Positions 22,016-33,812 of a stretch of 64,000 nt of DNA are shown piece by piece. The stretch comes from Mactra quadrangularis (Eukaryota; Mollusca; Bivalvia; Venerida; Mactridae): the NCBI GenBank assembly GCA_025267735.1, contig CM046293.1:11928560-11992559 (forward strand), written 5' to 3'. Numbering within the stretch: position 1 is the stretch's first letter; the number at the start of each line of letters is the position of its first letter. The notes beneath the pieces are model-generated. The model ran no database searches. It had not been told where the DNA came from and saw only the letters and a list, made by a program, of their open reading frames with translations. The position numbers and the translations under genes were made by a program.

Positions 22016-23610
22016 TGATGCGAATGTAGTTCTGAAGTTGAATATCGAACCAGCTCGACGTTCGACATTCATTAATAATAGTCCGAATGTAGTTCTGAGG
22101 TTGAATATCGAACCAGCTCGACGTTCGACATTCATTAATAATACTAATGCTAATGTAGTTCTGAGGTTGAATATCGAACCAGTTCGACGTTCGACATTCA
22201 TTAATAATAGTCCGAATGTAGTTTTGAGGTTCAATATCGAACCAGTTCGACGTTCGACATTCATTAATAATAGTCCGAATGTAGTTCTAAGGTTGAATAT
22301 CAAACCAGTTCGACGTTCGACATTCATTACTAATAGTCCGAATGTAGTTCTAAGGTTGAATATCGAACCAGTTCGACGTTCTACATTCATTAATGATAAT
22401 GATGCGAATGTAGTTCTGAGATTGAATATCGAACCAGCTCGACGTTCGACATTCATAAAAGATAGTCCGAATGTAGTTCTGAGGTTGAATATCGAACCAG
22501 TTCGACGTTCGACATTCATTACTTATAGTCCGAATGTAGTTCTGAGGTTGAATATCGAACCAGCTCGACGTTCGACATTTATTAATAAAAGTCTGAATGT
22601 AGTTCTGAAGTTGAATATCGAACCAGCTCGACGTTCGACATTCATTAATAATAGTCCGAATGTAGTTCTGAGGTTGAATATCGAACCAGTTCGACGTTCG
22701 ACATTCATTAATAATACTAATGCGAATGTAGTTCTGAGGTTGAATATCGAACCAGTTCGACGTTCGACATTCATTAATAATAGTCCGAATGTAGTTTTGA
22801 GGTTGAATATCGAACCAGTTCGACGTTCGACATTCATTAATAATAGTCCGAATGTAGTTCTAAGGTTGAATATCGAACCAGTTTGACGTTCGACATTCAT
22901 TAATGATAATGATGCGAATGTAGTTCGAGATTGAATATCGAACCAGCTCGACGTTCGACATTCATAAAAGATAGTCCGAATGTAGTTCTGAGGTTAAATA
23001 TCGAACCAGCTCGACATGTGACATTCGTTAAAAATAGTCCGAATGTAGTTCTGAGGTTGAATATCAAACCAGCTCGACGTTCGACCTTCATTCATTATAG
23101 TCCGAATGTAGTTCTGAAGTTGAATATCGAACCAGCTCGACGTTCGACATTCATTAATAATAGTCCGAATCTAGTTTTGAGGTTGAATATCGAACCAGCT
23201 CGACGTTCGACATTCATTAATAATAGTGCGAATGTAGTTCTGAAGTTGAATATCGAACCAGCTCGACGTTCGACATTCATTAATAATAATCCGATTGTAG
23301 TTCTGAGATTGAATATTGAACCAGCTCGACGTTCGACATTCATTAATAATAGTCCGAATTTAGTTCTGAAGTTGAATATCGAACCAGCTCGACGTTCGAC
23401 GTTCATTAATAATAGTCCGAATGTAGTTCTGAAGTTGAATATCGAACCAGCTCGACGTTTGACATTCATTAATAATAATAATGAGAATGTAGTTCTGAGG
23501 TTGAATATCGAACCAGTTCGACGTTCGACATTCATTCATGATAGTCCGAATGTAGTTCTAAGGTTCAATATCGAACCAGCGCGATATTTGACATTCGTTA
23601 ATAATTCTAG
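22016..23610 (+). repeat. 63-bp satellite, left inner array (AT array 2)
   Basis: About 25 monomers of the same satellite. The 573-bp higher-order spacing recurs exactly (TAATACTAAT at 22139 and 22712). Monomers from about 22985 onward are more diverged (GACATGTGACATTCG, GCGATATTTGACATTCG), as expected at an array edge. Confidence 0.93.
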
Positions 23611-24640
23611 ACTTATGTATTGTTTTCAATATTTAGCACATTGGTTGTTGACTTAATTTCTTTGAATCGAAGTACTTTTATTCATGCAATATTTGTTTTT
23701 AATATTTTTGTAGACACAATATTAAGACATCTAGCTAACAAATTATATAGTCAATCACATGAATAGACTATATCCGGAATTCAAATTTTTGGGGTTTTAT
23801 TGTCCGTTTTTTCTCAACTGTCAAAGCTTGAATAATTTCACGGTGACTGAATGCATTGTTTTTGTACTGGCGGCCTATTTGTTATTAAAAATATCTCGAC
23901 TAAAACATATCATACGGCATAAACAGCTCAACTTGATCATAATACACGCTTTCGGAAACTCATGGATGTATTACAACAATGATTTTAATAAACGCATTCA
24001 CCGTGAAATTATTCATGTTCTGACAGTTGAGAAAAAACGAACAATACCTGTGGTACAAACAAATTTTTGTGTTAGTTGCGTGTTTGTTTTGTTGGATTAA
24101 ACGCCGCAGCAACACATTGTATAGGTCATATCATGGCAGTCAGTCAACCTACTCACCGTTCCTGGAAAGCCTAAATCTCTGGATTTAGCTGTTAACCAGT
24201 TACTAGGCGCTACTTCCGTCAGTGACTGACAACTGCCGTACATGATTTTGAATCAGTGGTAGAAGGGAGAATGACAATAGAAATTATTTCATGACCAAGC
24301 TTCACGACAGTATGCCCCGCCCATGAATCGAACTCACGACACCTCGATCAGAAGACTTGTTCGCTACCGACTGAGCTAGCCGGGCGGGCGAACTAACTTT
24401 TATCGTTACAATGAAAGTATGTACAGAGAACAATTGGATTTATTCCGATTTTGTACCGCCTGTGCACGAAACCCATAATTTGGAGTTCCGAAAAAAGCCT
24501 ATTTACATAAAGCGTCGCTGTGCTGCACGAGAGCGATCATCAATCGTGCATCAATGGTGTAAATAAAAGAACAATGAATAATTAACAGCACTTTTTTAGT
24601 CGCCGAAAAAGGTTGCGACCAACAGAGGAGGTATATTCGG
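23611..24640. other. Single-copy spacer at the centre of the foldback structure
   Basis: Non-satellite sequence with one ATG-started open frame (23759-24100, 113 codons) that runs its last codons into an inserted family A SINE. No domain is recognisable in it. The phrase ATCCGGAATTCAAATTT also occurs at 33110, in another TIR element. This is where a Foldback-type element would keep its unique centre. Confidence 0.5.
24080..24387 (-). mobile_element. tRNA-derived SINE, family A, full-length copy inside the foldback centre
   Basis: Tail GTTTGTTTTGTTGGATTAAACGCC at 24085, tRNA-like head at about 24316-24387 (ACTGAGCTAGCCGGGCGG). It is slightly more diverged than the copies at 5415 and 62926. 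Inserted into the spacer after, or together with, formation of the structure. Confidence 0.85.
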
Positions 24641-25775
24641 CGTCCCGTGCTTAACCCCGCTTAATCAAGCGAGCAAGGCCGATATCAGCGACAATCCGCG
24701 ATGACCCCAGTAACGGACTCGCAAAGCCCGATGAAGCCCCGGCCGAGTACCCAGCCGAGGTTCCCCCGTTGATCCAAGCCGCCTGCCGCTGGTTCAAGCG
24801 CGGCCAAGGGCCCAGCCGAGGTTTACCCGCTGAAAGAGGCCGTGCTCCGCTGATTCAAGCGCGGCCAAGGGCCCAGCCGATGTTTCCCCGCTGAAACAAG
24901 CCGTCTGATGCTGATTCAAGCGCCCCTGGCTTGCAGCCGAGGTAAACCCTGGTGTCCCGTCCTTGCCTCCGCGGAAATCAAACGCGCCAGACCGATATCG
25001 GTAGCAGGCCGCATAGACCCTCGTTAAAGGCCCGCGGAGCCCGATAAAGCCCCGGCAGAGTGCCCAGCCGAAGTTTCCCCGCTGATCGAAGTCGCCTGCC
25101 TTTGATTTAAGCACGGCCAAGGGCCCATCCGAGGTTTCCCCGCTGGAATAAGCCGTCCGCCGCGGATTCAAGAGCCCCTGGCGCTGATTCAACGCGACCA
25201 AGGGCCCAGCCGAGGTTTCCCCGCTGATCCAAGCCGTCCGCCGCTGATTCAAGCGCTGCCAAGGGCCAAGATGGGCTTTCCCCGCTGAAACAAGCCGTGC
25301 TCCGCTGATTCAAGCGCGGCCAAGGATCCAGCCGAGGTATCCCCGCTGAAACAAGTCGTCCGCCGCTGATTCAAGCGCGGCCGAATGCCTAGCCGGGCTT
25401 TCCCCGCTGAAACAAGCCGTGCTCCGCTGATTCAAGCGCGACCAAGGCCCCAGCCGATGTTTCCCCGCCAAATCAAGCCGCCCGCCGCTGATTCAAGCGC
25501 GCCTGGCTTGCAGCCGAGGTAAACCTCGGTGTCCCTTGCTTGCCTCTGCTGAAATCAAGCCAGACAGGCGCGTATCATCGGCAGGCCGCGTAGACCCCGG
25601 TAGAAGCCCGAAGAGCCCGCTGAAGCCCCGACCGGGTGCCAAGCCGAGGTTCCCCCGCTTATCCAAGTCGCATGCCGCTGATTCTAGCGCCGCCCAGGGC
25701 ACAGCCGAGGTTTCCTCGCTGAAACAAGCCGTGCTCCGCTGATTCAAGCGCGGCCTAGTGCCCAGTATAGGCTTC
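24641..25775 (-). repeat. GC-rich 61-bp satellite, central block
   Basis: Longest GC block, about 18 units on the minus strand (minus sense of GATTCAAGCGCGGCCAAGGG, CCCAGCCGAGGTTTCCCCGC, TGAAACAAGCCGTGCTCCGC). It has the orientation of the right-arm island and has no partner in the left arm. It changes to the AT satellite at about 25776 (GGCTTCGCATCATTATTGTT). Confidence 0.88.
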
Positions 25776-27000
25776 GCATCATTATTGTTAATGAATGTCG
25801 AACGTCGAACTGGTTCGATATTCAACCTCAGAACTATATTCGGACTATAATTAATGAATGTCGAACATCAAGCTGGTTCGATATTGAACTTCAGAACCAC
25901 TTTCTGACTTTTATTAATGAATGTCGAACGTCGACCTGGTTCGATATTCAACCGCAGAACAAAATTCGGATTATTATCAATGAATATCGAACGTCGAGCT
26001 GGTTCGATATTCAACATCAGAACTACATTCGGACTATTATTAATGAATGTCGAACGTCGAACTGGTTCGATATTCAACCTAAGAACTACATTCGGACTAT
26101 TATTAATGAATGTCGAACGTCGAACTGGTTCGATATTCAATCTCAGAACTACATTCGCATTAGTATTATTAATGAATGTCGAACGTCGAGCTGGTTCGAT
26201 ATTCAACTTCAGAACTACATTCGGACTATTATTAATGAATGTCGAACGTCGAGCTGGTTCGATATTCAACCTCAGAACTGCATTCGCATTATTATCATGA
26301 ATGAATGTCGAACGTCGAACTGGTTCGATATTCAACCTCAAAACTACATTCGGACTAATATCAATGATTGTCGAACGTCGAGCTGGTTCGATATTCAACC
26401 TAAGAACTACATTCGCATTACTATTATAAATAAATGTCGAACGTCGAGCTGGTTCGATATTCAACCTCAGAACTACATTCGGACTATTATTAATGAATGT
26501 CGAACGTCGAACTGGTTCGATATTCAACTTCAGAACTACATTCGGACTATTATTAATGAATGTCGAACGTCGAGCTGGTTCGATATTCAACCTCAGAACT
26601 ACATTCGGACTATCTTTTATGAATGTCGAACGTCGAGCTGGTTCGATATTCAATCTCAGAACTACATTCGCATCATTATCATTAATGAATGTCGAACGTC
26701 GAACTGGTTCGATATTCAACCTTAGAACTACATTCGGACTATTATTATTGAATGTCGAACGTCGAACTGGTTCGATATTCAACCTCAAAACTACATTCGG
26801 ACTATTATTAATGAATGTCGAACGTCGAACTGGTTCGATATTCAACTTCAGAACTACATTCGCATTAGTATTATTAATGAATGTCGAACGTCGAGCTGGT
26901 TCGATATTCAACTTCAGAACTACATTCGGACTATTATTAATGAATGTCGAACGTCGAGCTGGTTCGATATTCAACTTCAGAACTACATTCGCATCAACGT
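25776..27000 (-). repeat. 63-bp satellite, right inner array (AT array 2')
   Basis: About 19 monomers in reverse orientation to the left arm. The innermost units (25800-26000) are diverged (GAACATCAAGCTGG, AACGTCGACCTGG). The variant order near the GC island mirrors that of array 2. Confidence 0.93.
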
Positions 27001-27612
27001 CGAGCAGAGCCCAGCCGAGATTCCCCGCTGATCCAAGTCGCCTGCCGCTGATTCCAGCGCCGCCCAGGGCCCAGCCGAGGTTCCCCCGCTGAAACAGGCC
27101 GTGCTCCGCTGATTCAAGCGCGGCCAAGGATCCAGCCGAGGTTTCCCCCGCTGAAACAAGCCGTCCGCCGCTGATTCAAGCGCGGCCGAAGGTCTAGCCG
27201 GGATTTTCCCGCTTAAACAAGCCGTGCTCCGCTGATTCAAGTGCGACCAAGGGCCCAGCCGATGTTTCCCCGCCGAATCAAGCCGTCCGCCGCTGATACA
27301 AGCGCACCTGGCTTGCAGCCGAGGTAAACCCCGGTGTCCCTTGCTTGCCTCCGCTAAAATCAAGCCAACCAGGCAGGTATTAGCGGCAGGCCGCGTAGAC
27401 CCCGGTAGAAGACCCACAGAGCCCACAGAGCCAGCTGAAGCCCCGTCCGAGTGCCCAGCCGAGTTTCCCCGCTGATCCAAGCCGCATGCCGCTGATTCCA
27501 GCGCCGCCCAGGGCCAAGCCGAGGTTTTCCCCGCAGAGAAAGGCCGTGCTCCACTGATTCAAGCGCGGCCAAGGGCCCAATCGAGGTATCCCCGCTGAAA
27601 CAAGTCGTCCGA
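27001..27612 (-). repeat. GC-rich 61-bp satellite island in right arm
   Basis: Reverse complement of 21396-22015 at near-identity: both edges match (GAGCAGAGCCCAGCCGAGAT on the inside, CAAGTCGTCCGAACGTCAGA on the outside). The reading frames on the opposite strand differ from those of the left island at only scattered codons. Confidence 0.9.
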
Positions 27613-28985
27613 ACGTCAGACTGGTTCGATATTCAACCACAGAACTACATTCGGACTATTATTAATGAATGTCGAACGTCGAGCTGGTTCGATATTCAAC
27701 CCCAAAACTACATTCGGACTATCTTTTATGAATGTCGAACATCGAACTGGTTCGATATTCAACATCAGAACTACATTCGGACTATTATTAATGAATGTCG
27801 AACGTCGAGCTGGTTCGATATTCAACTTCAGAACTACATTCAGACTTTTATTAATGAATGTCGAACGTCGAGCTGGTTCGATATTCAACCTCAGAACTAC
27901 ATTCGGACTATTATTAATGAATGTCGAACGTCGAACTGGTTCGATATTCAACCTCAGAACTACATTCGGACTATCTTTTATGAATGTCGAACGTCGAGCT
28001 GGTTCGATATTCAATCTCGAACTACATTCGCATCATTATCATTAATGATTGTCGAACGTCGAACTGGTTCGATATTCAACCTTAGAACTACATTCGGACT
28101 ATTATTAACGAATGTCGAACGTCGAACTGGTTCGATATTCAACCTTAGAACTACATTCGGACTATTATTAATGAATGTCGAACGTCGAACTGGTTCGATA
28201 TTCAACCTCAAAACTACATTCGGACTATTATAAATGAATGTCGAACGTCGAACTGGTTCGATATTCAACCTCAGAACTACATTCGCATTAGTATTATTAA
28301 TGAATGTCGAACGTCGAGCTGGTTCGATATTCAACCTCAGAACTACATTCGGACTATTATTAATGAATGTCGAACGTCGAGCTGGTTCGATATTCAACTT
28401 CAGAACTACATTCAGACTTTTATTAATGAATGTCGAACGTCGAGCTGGTTCGATATTCAACCTCAGAACTACATTCGGACTATTAGTAATGAATGTCGAA
28501 CGTCGAACTGGTTCGATATTCAACCTCAGAACTACATTCGGACTATTAGTAATGAATGTCGAACGTCGAACTGGTTCGATATTCAACCTTAGAACTACAT
28601 TCGGACTATTATTAATGAATGTCGAACGTCGAACTGGTTCGATATTCAACCTTAGAACTACATTCGGACTATTATTAATGAATGTCGAACGTCGAACTGG
28701 TTCGATATTCAACCTCAAAACTACATTCGGACTATTATTAATGAATGTCGAACGTCGAGCTGGTTCGATATTCAACCTCAGAACTACATTCGCATTAGTA
28801 TTATTAATGAATGTCGAACGTCGAGCTGGTTCGATATTCAACCTCAGAACTACATTCGGACTATTATTAATGAATGTCGAACGTCGAGCTGGTTCGATAT
28901 TCAACTTCTGTTCGATATTGGCACATTATGCAAATGTCGAACGTCGAACTGGTTCGATATTCGATTTTGAATATCGAATATCGAA
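27613..28985 (-). repeat. 63-bp satellite, right outer array (AT array 1')
   Basis: About 21 monomers. The array ends with the same special terminal monomer as the left arm, CTTCTGTTCGATATTGGCAC then ATTATGCAAATGTCGAACG. The two ATTAGTATTA variants are 507 bp apart here against 573 in the left arm, so one monomer has been lost or gained. Confidence 0.93.
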
Positions 28986-29018
28986 CGTCGAATGTTTTGC
29001 TAAGTTATTGGACCTAAA

Positions 29019-29869
29019 TTAATGTTCAAATATTATTTCCATGCATACTTTAGCGACTGTTTAGTCTATTACAAGCACATACAGTCACACCCCGGGACAA
29101 AACCAACTTTAAAATATACTGTAATAGCCCCCGCGAACTGAAAAATCGACCCCTCTGAAGTTACGCATTACTCTGTCGAGAAGCTCATAAACAACACAAA
29201 TTTTTGATTAAATAATGTTTACATGTAATAGAATCCATGTACAAAATATGAAAATGATTGTGAACTCTTGACATGGCCATTTTGGTGTTGGAACATAGGC
29301 AATCTTCGCAAAATTTTGAGATCATACGCAATTTAAATAAATATTGTAAATTCTATAAGTGAGATTTTGGATTCAAATTTGCTTTAAAATACTCTTATAT
29401 GTTGGAAATAAATGCAAAATAAATTTGAGATCTAAATATGAAATGGTTATGAAAAAATCAATGTTCTAATTTGGAAGATTTTATGACAAATTTAAGATTT
29501 TTCGATTTTTAGAGGTCTATAGACAAAAAAGTAAGAATTTCACACTTGAATAAACACCATTTTTATACTCTACAGGTAAAAGTGTTTGACATATATCACT
29601 TTCAGAAGTATAAAAATAATATTTCAGGAGATATAAGTATCTAAACATGGCCTTAGGACGAAATTCAGAAACTGCAAAATTACCCCCCTTTACTTAAAAT
29701 GCTAACTTTTTCCAAAGTACTGGAGATACTGACTAAATATTTCATTTTTGTCCATGAATTAGATGTACAAATACATGTTAAAAGTTTCAGGAAAATCTGA
29801 GAGGGTGACCTGGGAAAATTTCTAAAAATTGGTTGATTTGAAATGGAATGACCCACTTTTTAAGATACT
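29019..29869. other. AT-rich stretch with no recognised feature
   Basis: Right flank of the foldback structure. No exon, repeat copy or inverted repeat could be supported by eye. Confidence 0.35.
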
Positions 29870-29874
29870 TTATT

Positions 29875-30830
29875 GTCACGTATAAGATTACCTTTATCAT
29901 CAAAAATTTCCATTGGAATAGTATTAGCAGTATTATCTCTTATACCCACTTTCCCCATTGATTTCCAAAAATCAGACTGATTACAGTCTGCATTATGTAT
30001 TAAATCATTTTGAACTGACAACCAGTAAGACCTTTTGCATTTTTGTACCCTGTGATCAAAACGTTTTCGTTTGGTAACAAATATATGTTTAATCTTGATT
30101 TACAGCCATTTTTACACTTTCGCCAAACTTTTTCAGCCTCACACAATTCGTTCCAAAGCTCTTGTAAGTCTTGGTTCCACCATGGTTTGCGGGACCGTCT
30201 ACGTTTATTAGAGACACCAACTTTAATTACAATATTTCTACAAGGGAGTTTATCCTGCATTTCAGTCTTTACGAAAGAGCAGAACTTATCATAGCAGTTA
30301 TTGATACTATATTGGTCATCCTGTTTTGACTCTAAGGTATCTATAGTACTTAAAATATTGCTCAAAAATAAATTTTCACAGAAATCAGGAGGGATATTGC
30401 TTACATCAAATTTCATAAAGTGCTTCTCTTCACAGGGAGAATCTGAGTTTGAAGAAAGACTAAAATCATTGTACATAATAACATTCTGTATGACATAGTT
30501 ACAACAAAGAATAGAGTGATCAGGAATACATCTTGATTCAATACCATTTTCAGTAAAAAACATTTATACCCTCTAACTCTGTTGGTCTACAGACCTGAAA
30601 ATTATTATACAAATACAGTTGTCCATAGGGTACTATAAGATAATCAACAACAGACTTTCCACGTGTTGATACAAAAGTATAATCATTGGAGACAAAATTC
30701 CTACCATTCAAAATACAACAATTACTGTCAATTAAAAATTTAGTAAAGTACTCTCCATATAATTTAGTAATAAAATGCATTGAACTATGACACTTGATAT
30801 TCATATAGGACAACAGGGTATAATTATTGT
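29875..30830 (-). pseudogene. Non-LTR retrotransposon (LINE) ORF2 fragment, endonuclease end and linker
   Basis: Two minus-strand frames joined by a one-base shift in a homopolymer near 30560. The first (30813-30550) ends the endonuclease domain, with CILNGRNF, DYTFVSTRGKSVVDYLIVPY and the family-typical FQVCRPTEL. The second continues with IPDHSILCCNY and the pre-RT linker including RRSRKPWWNQDLQELWNELC. Another shift near 30050 leads into WLSVQNDLIHNADCNQSDFW. No reverse transcriptase core follows. This is a truncated, frameshifted LINE copy of uncertain clade. Confidence 0.85.
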
Positions 30831-32897
30831 AATAATCTACTCAATGCCATGTTAGTCAATTTCTGTACATATTTATTATTATCATTATTTGAATCTACTA
30901 TGCTCTATTATACTATCTAACTGTCAATCTTCAGCTATCTTGGAGGCACTTAAGTTGTATAATTATCACTCTAAAGTACAAAAAATATAAAGTTTAACAA
31001 ATTTAAATCCGATGTCCGTGCTTATGTGTAATAAACTTATCGTGTGTCAAAATATACTATTTTTATTATGATCGTAAGGCACGAACATCGTAGTATTAAA
31101 AAATACTAGATGGGAGCCCGTGCAAGCACGGGCTTAATTTAATGATAATAAAGGGAAATAACCGCTGCGGGGAGTTTGGTCTATTTTTAGTTTAATCTAG
31201 AACTATTTTTAGACACAAAAAACCACTTTTTTTGGTGATTTTTGGCAGTTTTTGCAAATATCAAGAGGCTTTGTCAAAAAGGAATTGTCAACTTTATATG
31301 CCGGTATATAGGTGCTCCAGCGACAAACAAAAGATTTATTCAAAGCTGCGCAGTTTCTTCCACAAAACAGGAAACTCGCAAATTTAATAGTATAGATAAG
31401 ATTACGCAGTTGGTGTTGGAGACGAGATGCTTGGCAAAACGTATACACCTTTCAGCTTAGCCTTGCGTAGGTATCATGGAAATCTGACACGAATTAAAGC
31501 CACTAAACGAAGACAAAATCTTTATCATCAATCTAAAAACAATTAATACTATCTAAGACACTATAGAATATAACCGCCTTGGGGTTATAATAACTCTCTC
31601 AAGCGGATTCCCTTGAAGGGGTCAAGCTCTTCAAAATATCAATTTCTTATAAAAGCGGGGTACTTTTATAACATGCAAATTAGATTACGGAGATACTCTC
31701 TCAGCCAATCAAATTGCTTGAAAAGTGTTTGATAAAACGTACACGACCATGTTAAGTGTTGGATATATCAAATCGTTTTCCAGTGGTTTACTCGAGAAAC
31801 CAGTGCGTGTAAGTTTTGAGTTATCAAATATCTAAACTGATGCTAAAAAGAAACGTCTCATTTCAACAAGGAACATAATTTTCATGATAAAAAAACCAAG
31901 AGAAAACATAAATGTTGTTAGCCTGTAAAAAGTCCTTGGTGACGTTTGCAACGTGAGGTCTGCCGTTTTTATTCTGATAGAAAAAGTATTGACTTTGCCA
32001 GAATATAGCGACACTCACATGGCATAATGGCTGGCCAATGTGATGTGTCCACGAGATTACCTCTGATTCAGCAAACTACGAGTTGTGACTGAAACTCGTT
32101 TTAAGACACTTATAAGTCTAAAGGCGTTACATAAGTCGAAACACGACTCATCACTGAACTCCTAACACCATGGCCGAGATGATACGAGGGTAGAGATAGA
32201 CGTCAGTGACGGTGGCATAACTTTTGAATTAGTCCGCGGTACGGTTTACGCCAAAAAAGAAGTTTTCCTCATTGTTCATCGACTTATTTGGCGTACACGG
32301 TTACCCTTTCACTACACGTGACGTAGATATTGCCGTGTAAATCTATTACGCGAATGACGTTGGTGTTTACATAAATTTTGTAGTTGTCTTGTCTTACCCA
32401 CGTTACATCCGTTCTATCTGAACGTGGCATATCAGCAAACGTTTCTGTATATTTAAATACTTAATTGATCCGTTTCTTTTTCTCGTCAGTATATGTTGAT
32501 GTATAATTTTACAAAACTATTTACATGAGTTTCATGACTTTTAATTAGCTTTCGCACGAAATTCACTACACAAAACGTGTATTTATCAAAGCAGAAAATT
32601 TGTTTACTTCCGAATTGAAGTTGAGGTTATTTTTAGCCACGACGGGATATTCCGACCTTGGTCGTCCGTTGAGTCTTTACTTTCGTTTTTAATCGCGAAT
32701 TTCAAAATAGAATTAGTATAAATTTTTGAGAAAATACTTAAGATTTTTGTGCCTGGGATGCGTTTTATATATATGTTAAATGTTTGCATAAGTTTTAAGC
32801 AAAAGTATGATACTTGACAATTATCAGCGTTCAGTTTAGTAAAGGGGCTTTAAAATGCTTTCAGTTCTTTAAAACTTTAGGTCGAGGTGGAATGTTA
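30831..32897. other. Intergenic stretch, no gene recognised
   Basis: Holds a short GC hairpin, GAGCCCGTGCAAGCACGGGCTT (31113-31134), and AT-rich sequence. Open frames up to 79 codons have no domain and no splice support. Confidence 0.35.
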
Positions 32898-33497
32898 ACA
32901 GCCCTGCGTTCAGTGAGCATTTAACGTTAGCCAATCACCGTTACCGTTATGAATGGTTAATTGAACGATCCGTTGAAGTGCGAACGTTTAAAGATGGCGA
33001 ATAAGAGAGTCGTTACTTCTATTTTACTTGAAGAATTGGGAGAGGATGTTTTTTGTAAATGTATTGATCTAATAAACGGGAGTAACACCGCCGACTTCGT
33101 TAGACCTAATCCGGAATTCAAATTTATGTTTTTTTCCGTCCGTGCACAAGCGATACAAACCAAGTTATTTACACATTGTTGATAAACAGCACGAACTATG
33201 GATTAAATCCTATTGTTCGTTTTACACGTGTTTTCATTGTAACAGTGAAAGTTTGTTTGTACCGAAGGGGAAAACCCAAATATTTGAATTTCGGATATAG
33301 TCTATTCGCAATGGCAGTTACTAATTTGCAAAATGTACTGGAACTATTTTGTTTCAGATTGTTTCACACTCGCGTACTATATACTAAAACCGTTAGCTGT
33401 TGCCCTTAAACGTTTTCCGCTAACAGACCGTTCAATAATGACTGTTAGCGAACGTTACGGAACGTTACGAAACATTCGCGGTAACTGAACGCCCTAC
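32898..33497. mobile_element. TIR-type element with a short internal open frame
   Basis: Left end AACAGCCCTGCGTTCAGTGA and right end GCGGTAACTGAACGCCCTAC are imperfect inverted repeats; the right end belongs to the repeat E family (GTAG.G.GTTCA.TTAC). Between them, ATG at 32994 opens MANKRVVTSILLEELGEDVF..., 62 codons on the plus strand (32994-33182), with no known domain. It shares the ATCCGGAATTCAAATTT motif with the foldback centre at 23773. Confidence 0.4.
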
Positions 33498-33812
33498 AGT
33501 TGTTCATAAAACCGTATCATTTGTGACTTCATAGTCATGTGGTATTGCCACCGTGTTTTAAATAAACTATGATGAGTTAATGACCTTTTGAGAGTGTTGT
33601 GTTGTATTTTAATTAAAGTAGGATGTGAACGCTTCTTGGTGTAATATATAAGGCTATTATATTAGAAATTGGTTTGTATAAATCCATGTAGATAAAATGT
33701 CCAGATGCTTTTACGCTAAATCTATACAATGCAAAACCTTAAAGGAATGTTACTCGTCCCAAGGACCCTATATATACTCTGCGTCAATAAAAAAACTTAC
33801 CACCCTACCAAC

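Larger units (their letters stand above)
19739..29018. repeat. 9.3-kb foldback structure made of two interleaved satellites
   Basis: Both outer ends carry the same sequence in opposite orientation: CCAATAACTTAGCACAACAT at 19743 and, on the minus strand, CCAATAACTTAGCAAAACAT from about 29012. This is followed by CGACGTTCGATATTC and a shared unique bit, TTTGCATAATGTGCCAATAT. Order is AT array 1, GC block, AT array 2, single-copy spacer with a SINE, GC block 3, AT array 2', GC block', AT array 1'. The arms are therefore mirror images over more than 3 kb; only GC block 3 and the spacer break the symmetry. No transposase reading frame was found. The architecture matches what is known of Drosophila Foldback and Galileo elements, but membership in those families is inference. 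Confidence 0.8.

Noticed and set aside
21372..22029. Overlapping 86-, 70- and 169-codon frames in the GC block
   Set aside because: GC-rich tandem repeats lack stop codons; three frames are open at once, which argues against coding.
19739..29018. CRISPR array
   Set aside because: Units are contiguous 63-bp tandem monomers with no unique spacers, in a eukaryotic genome.
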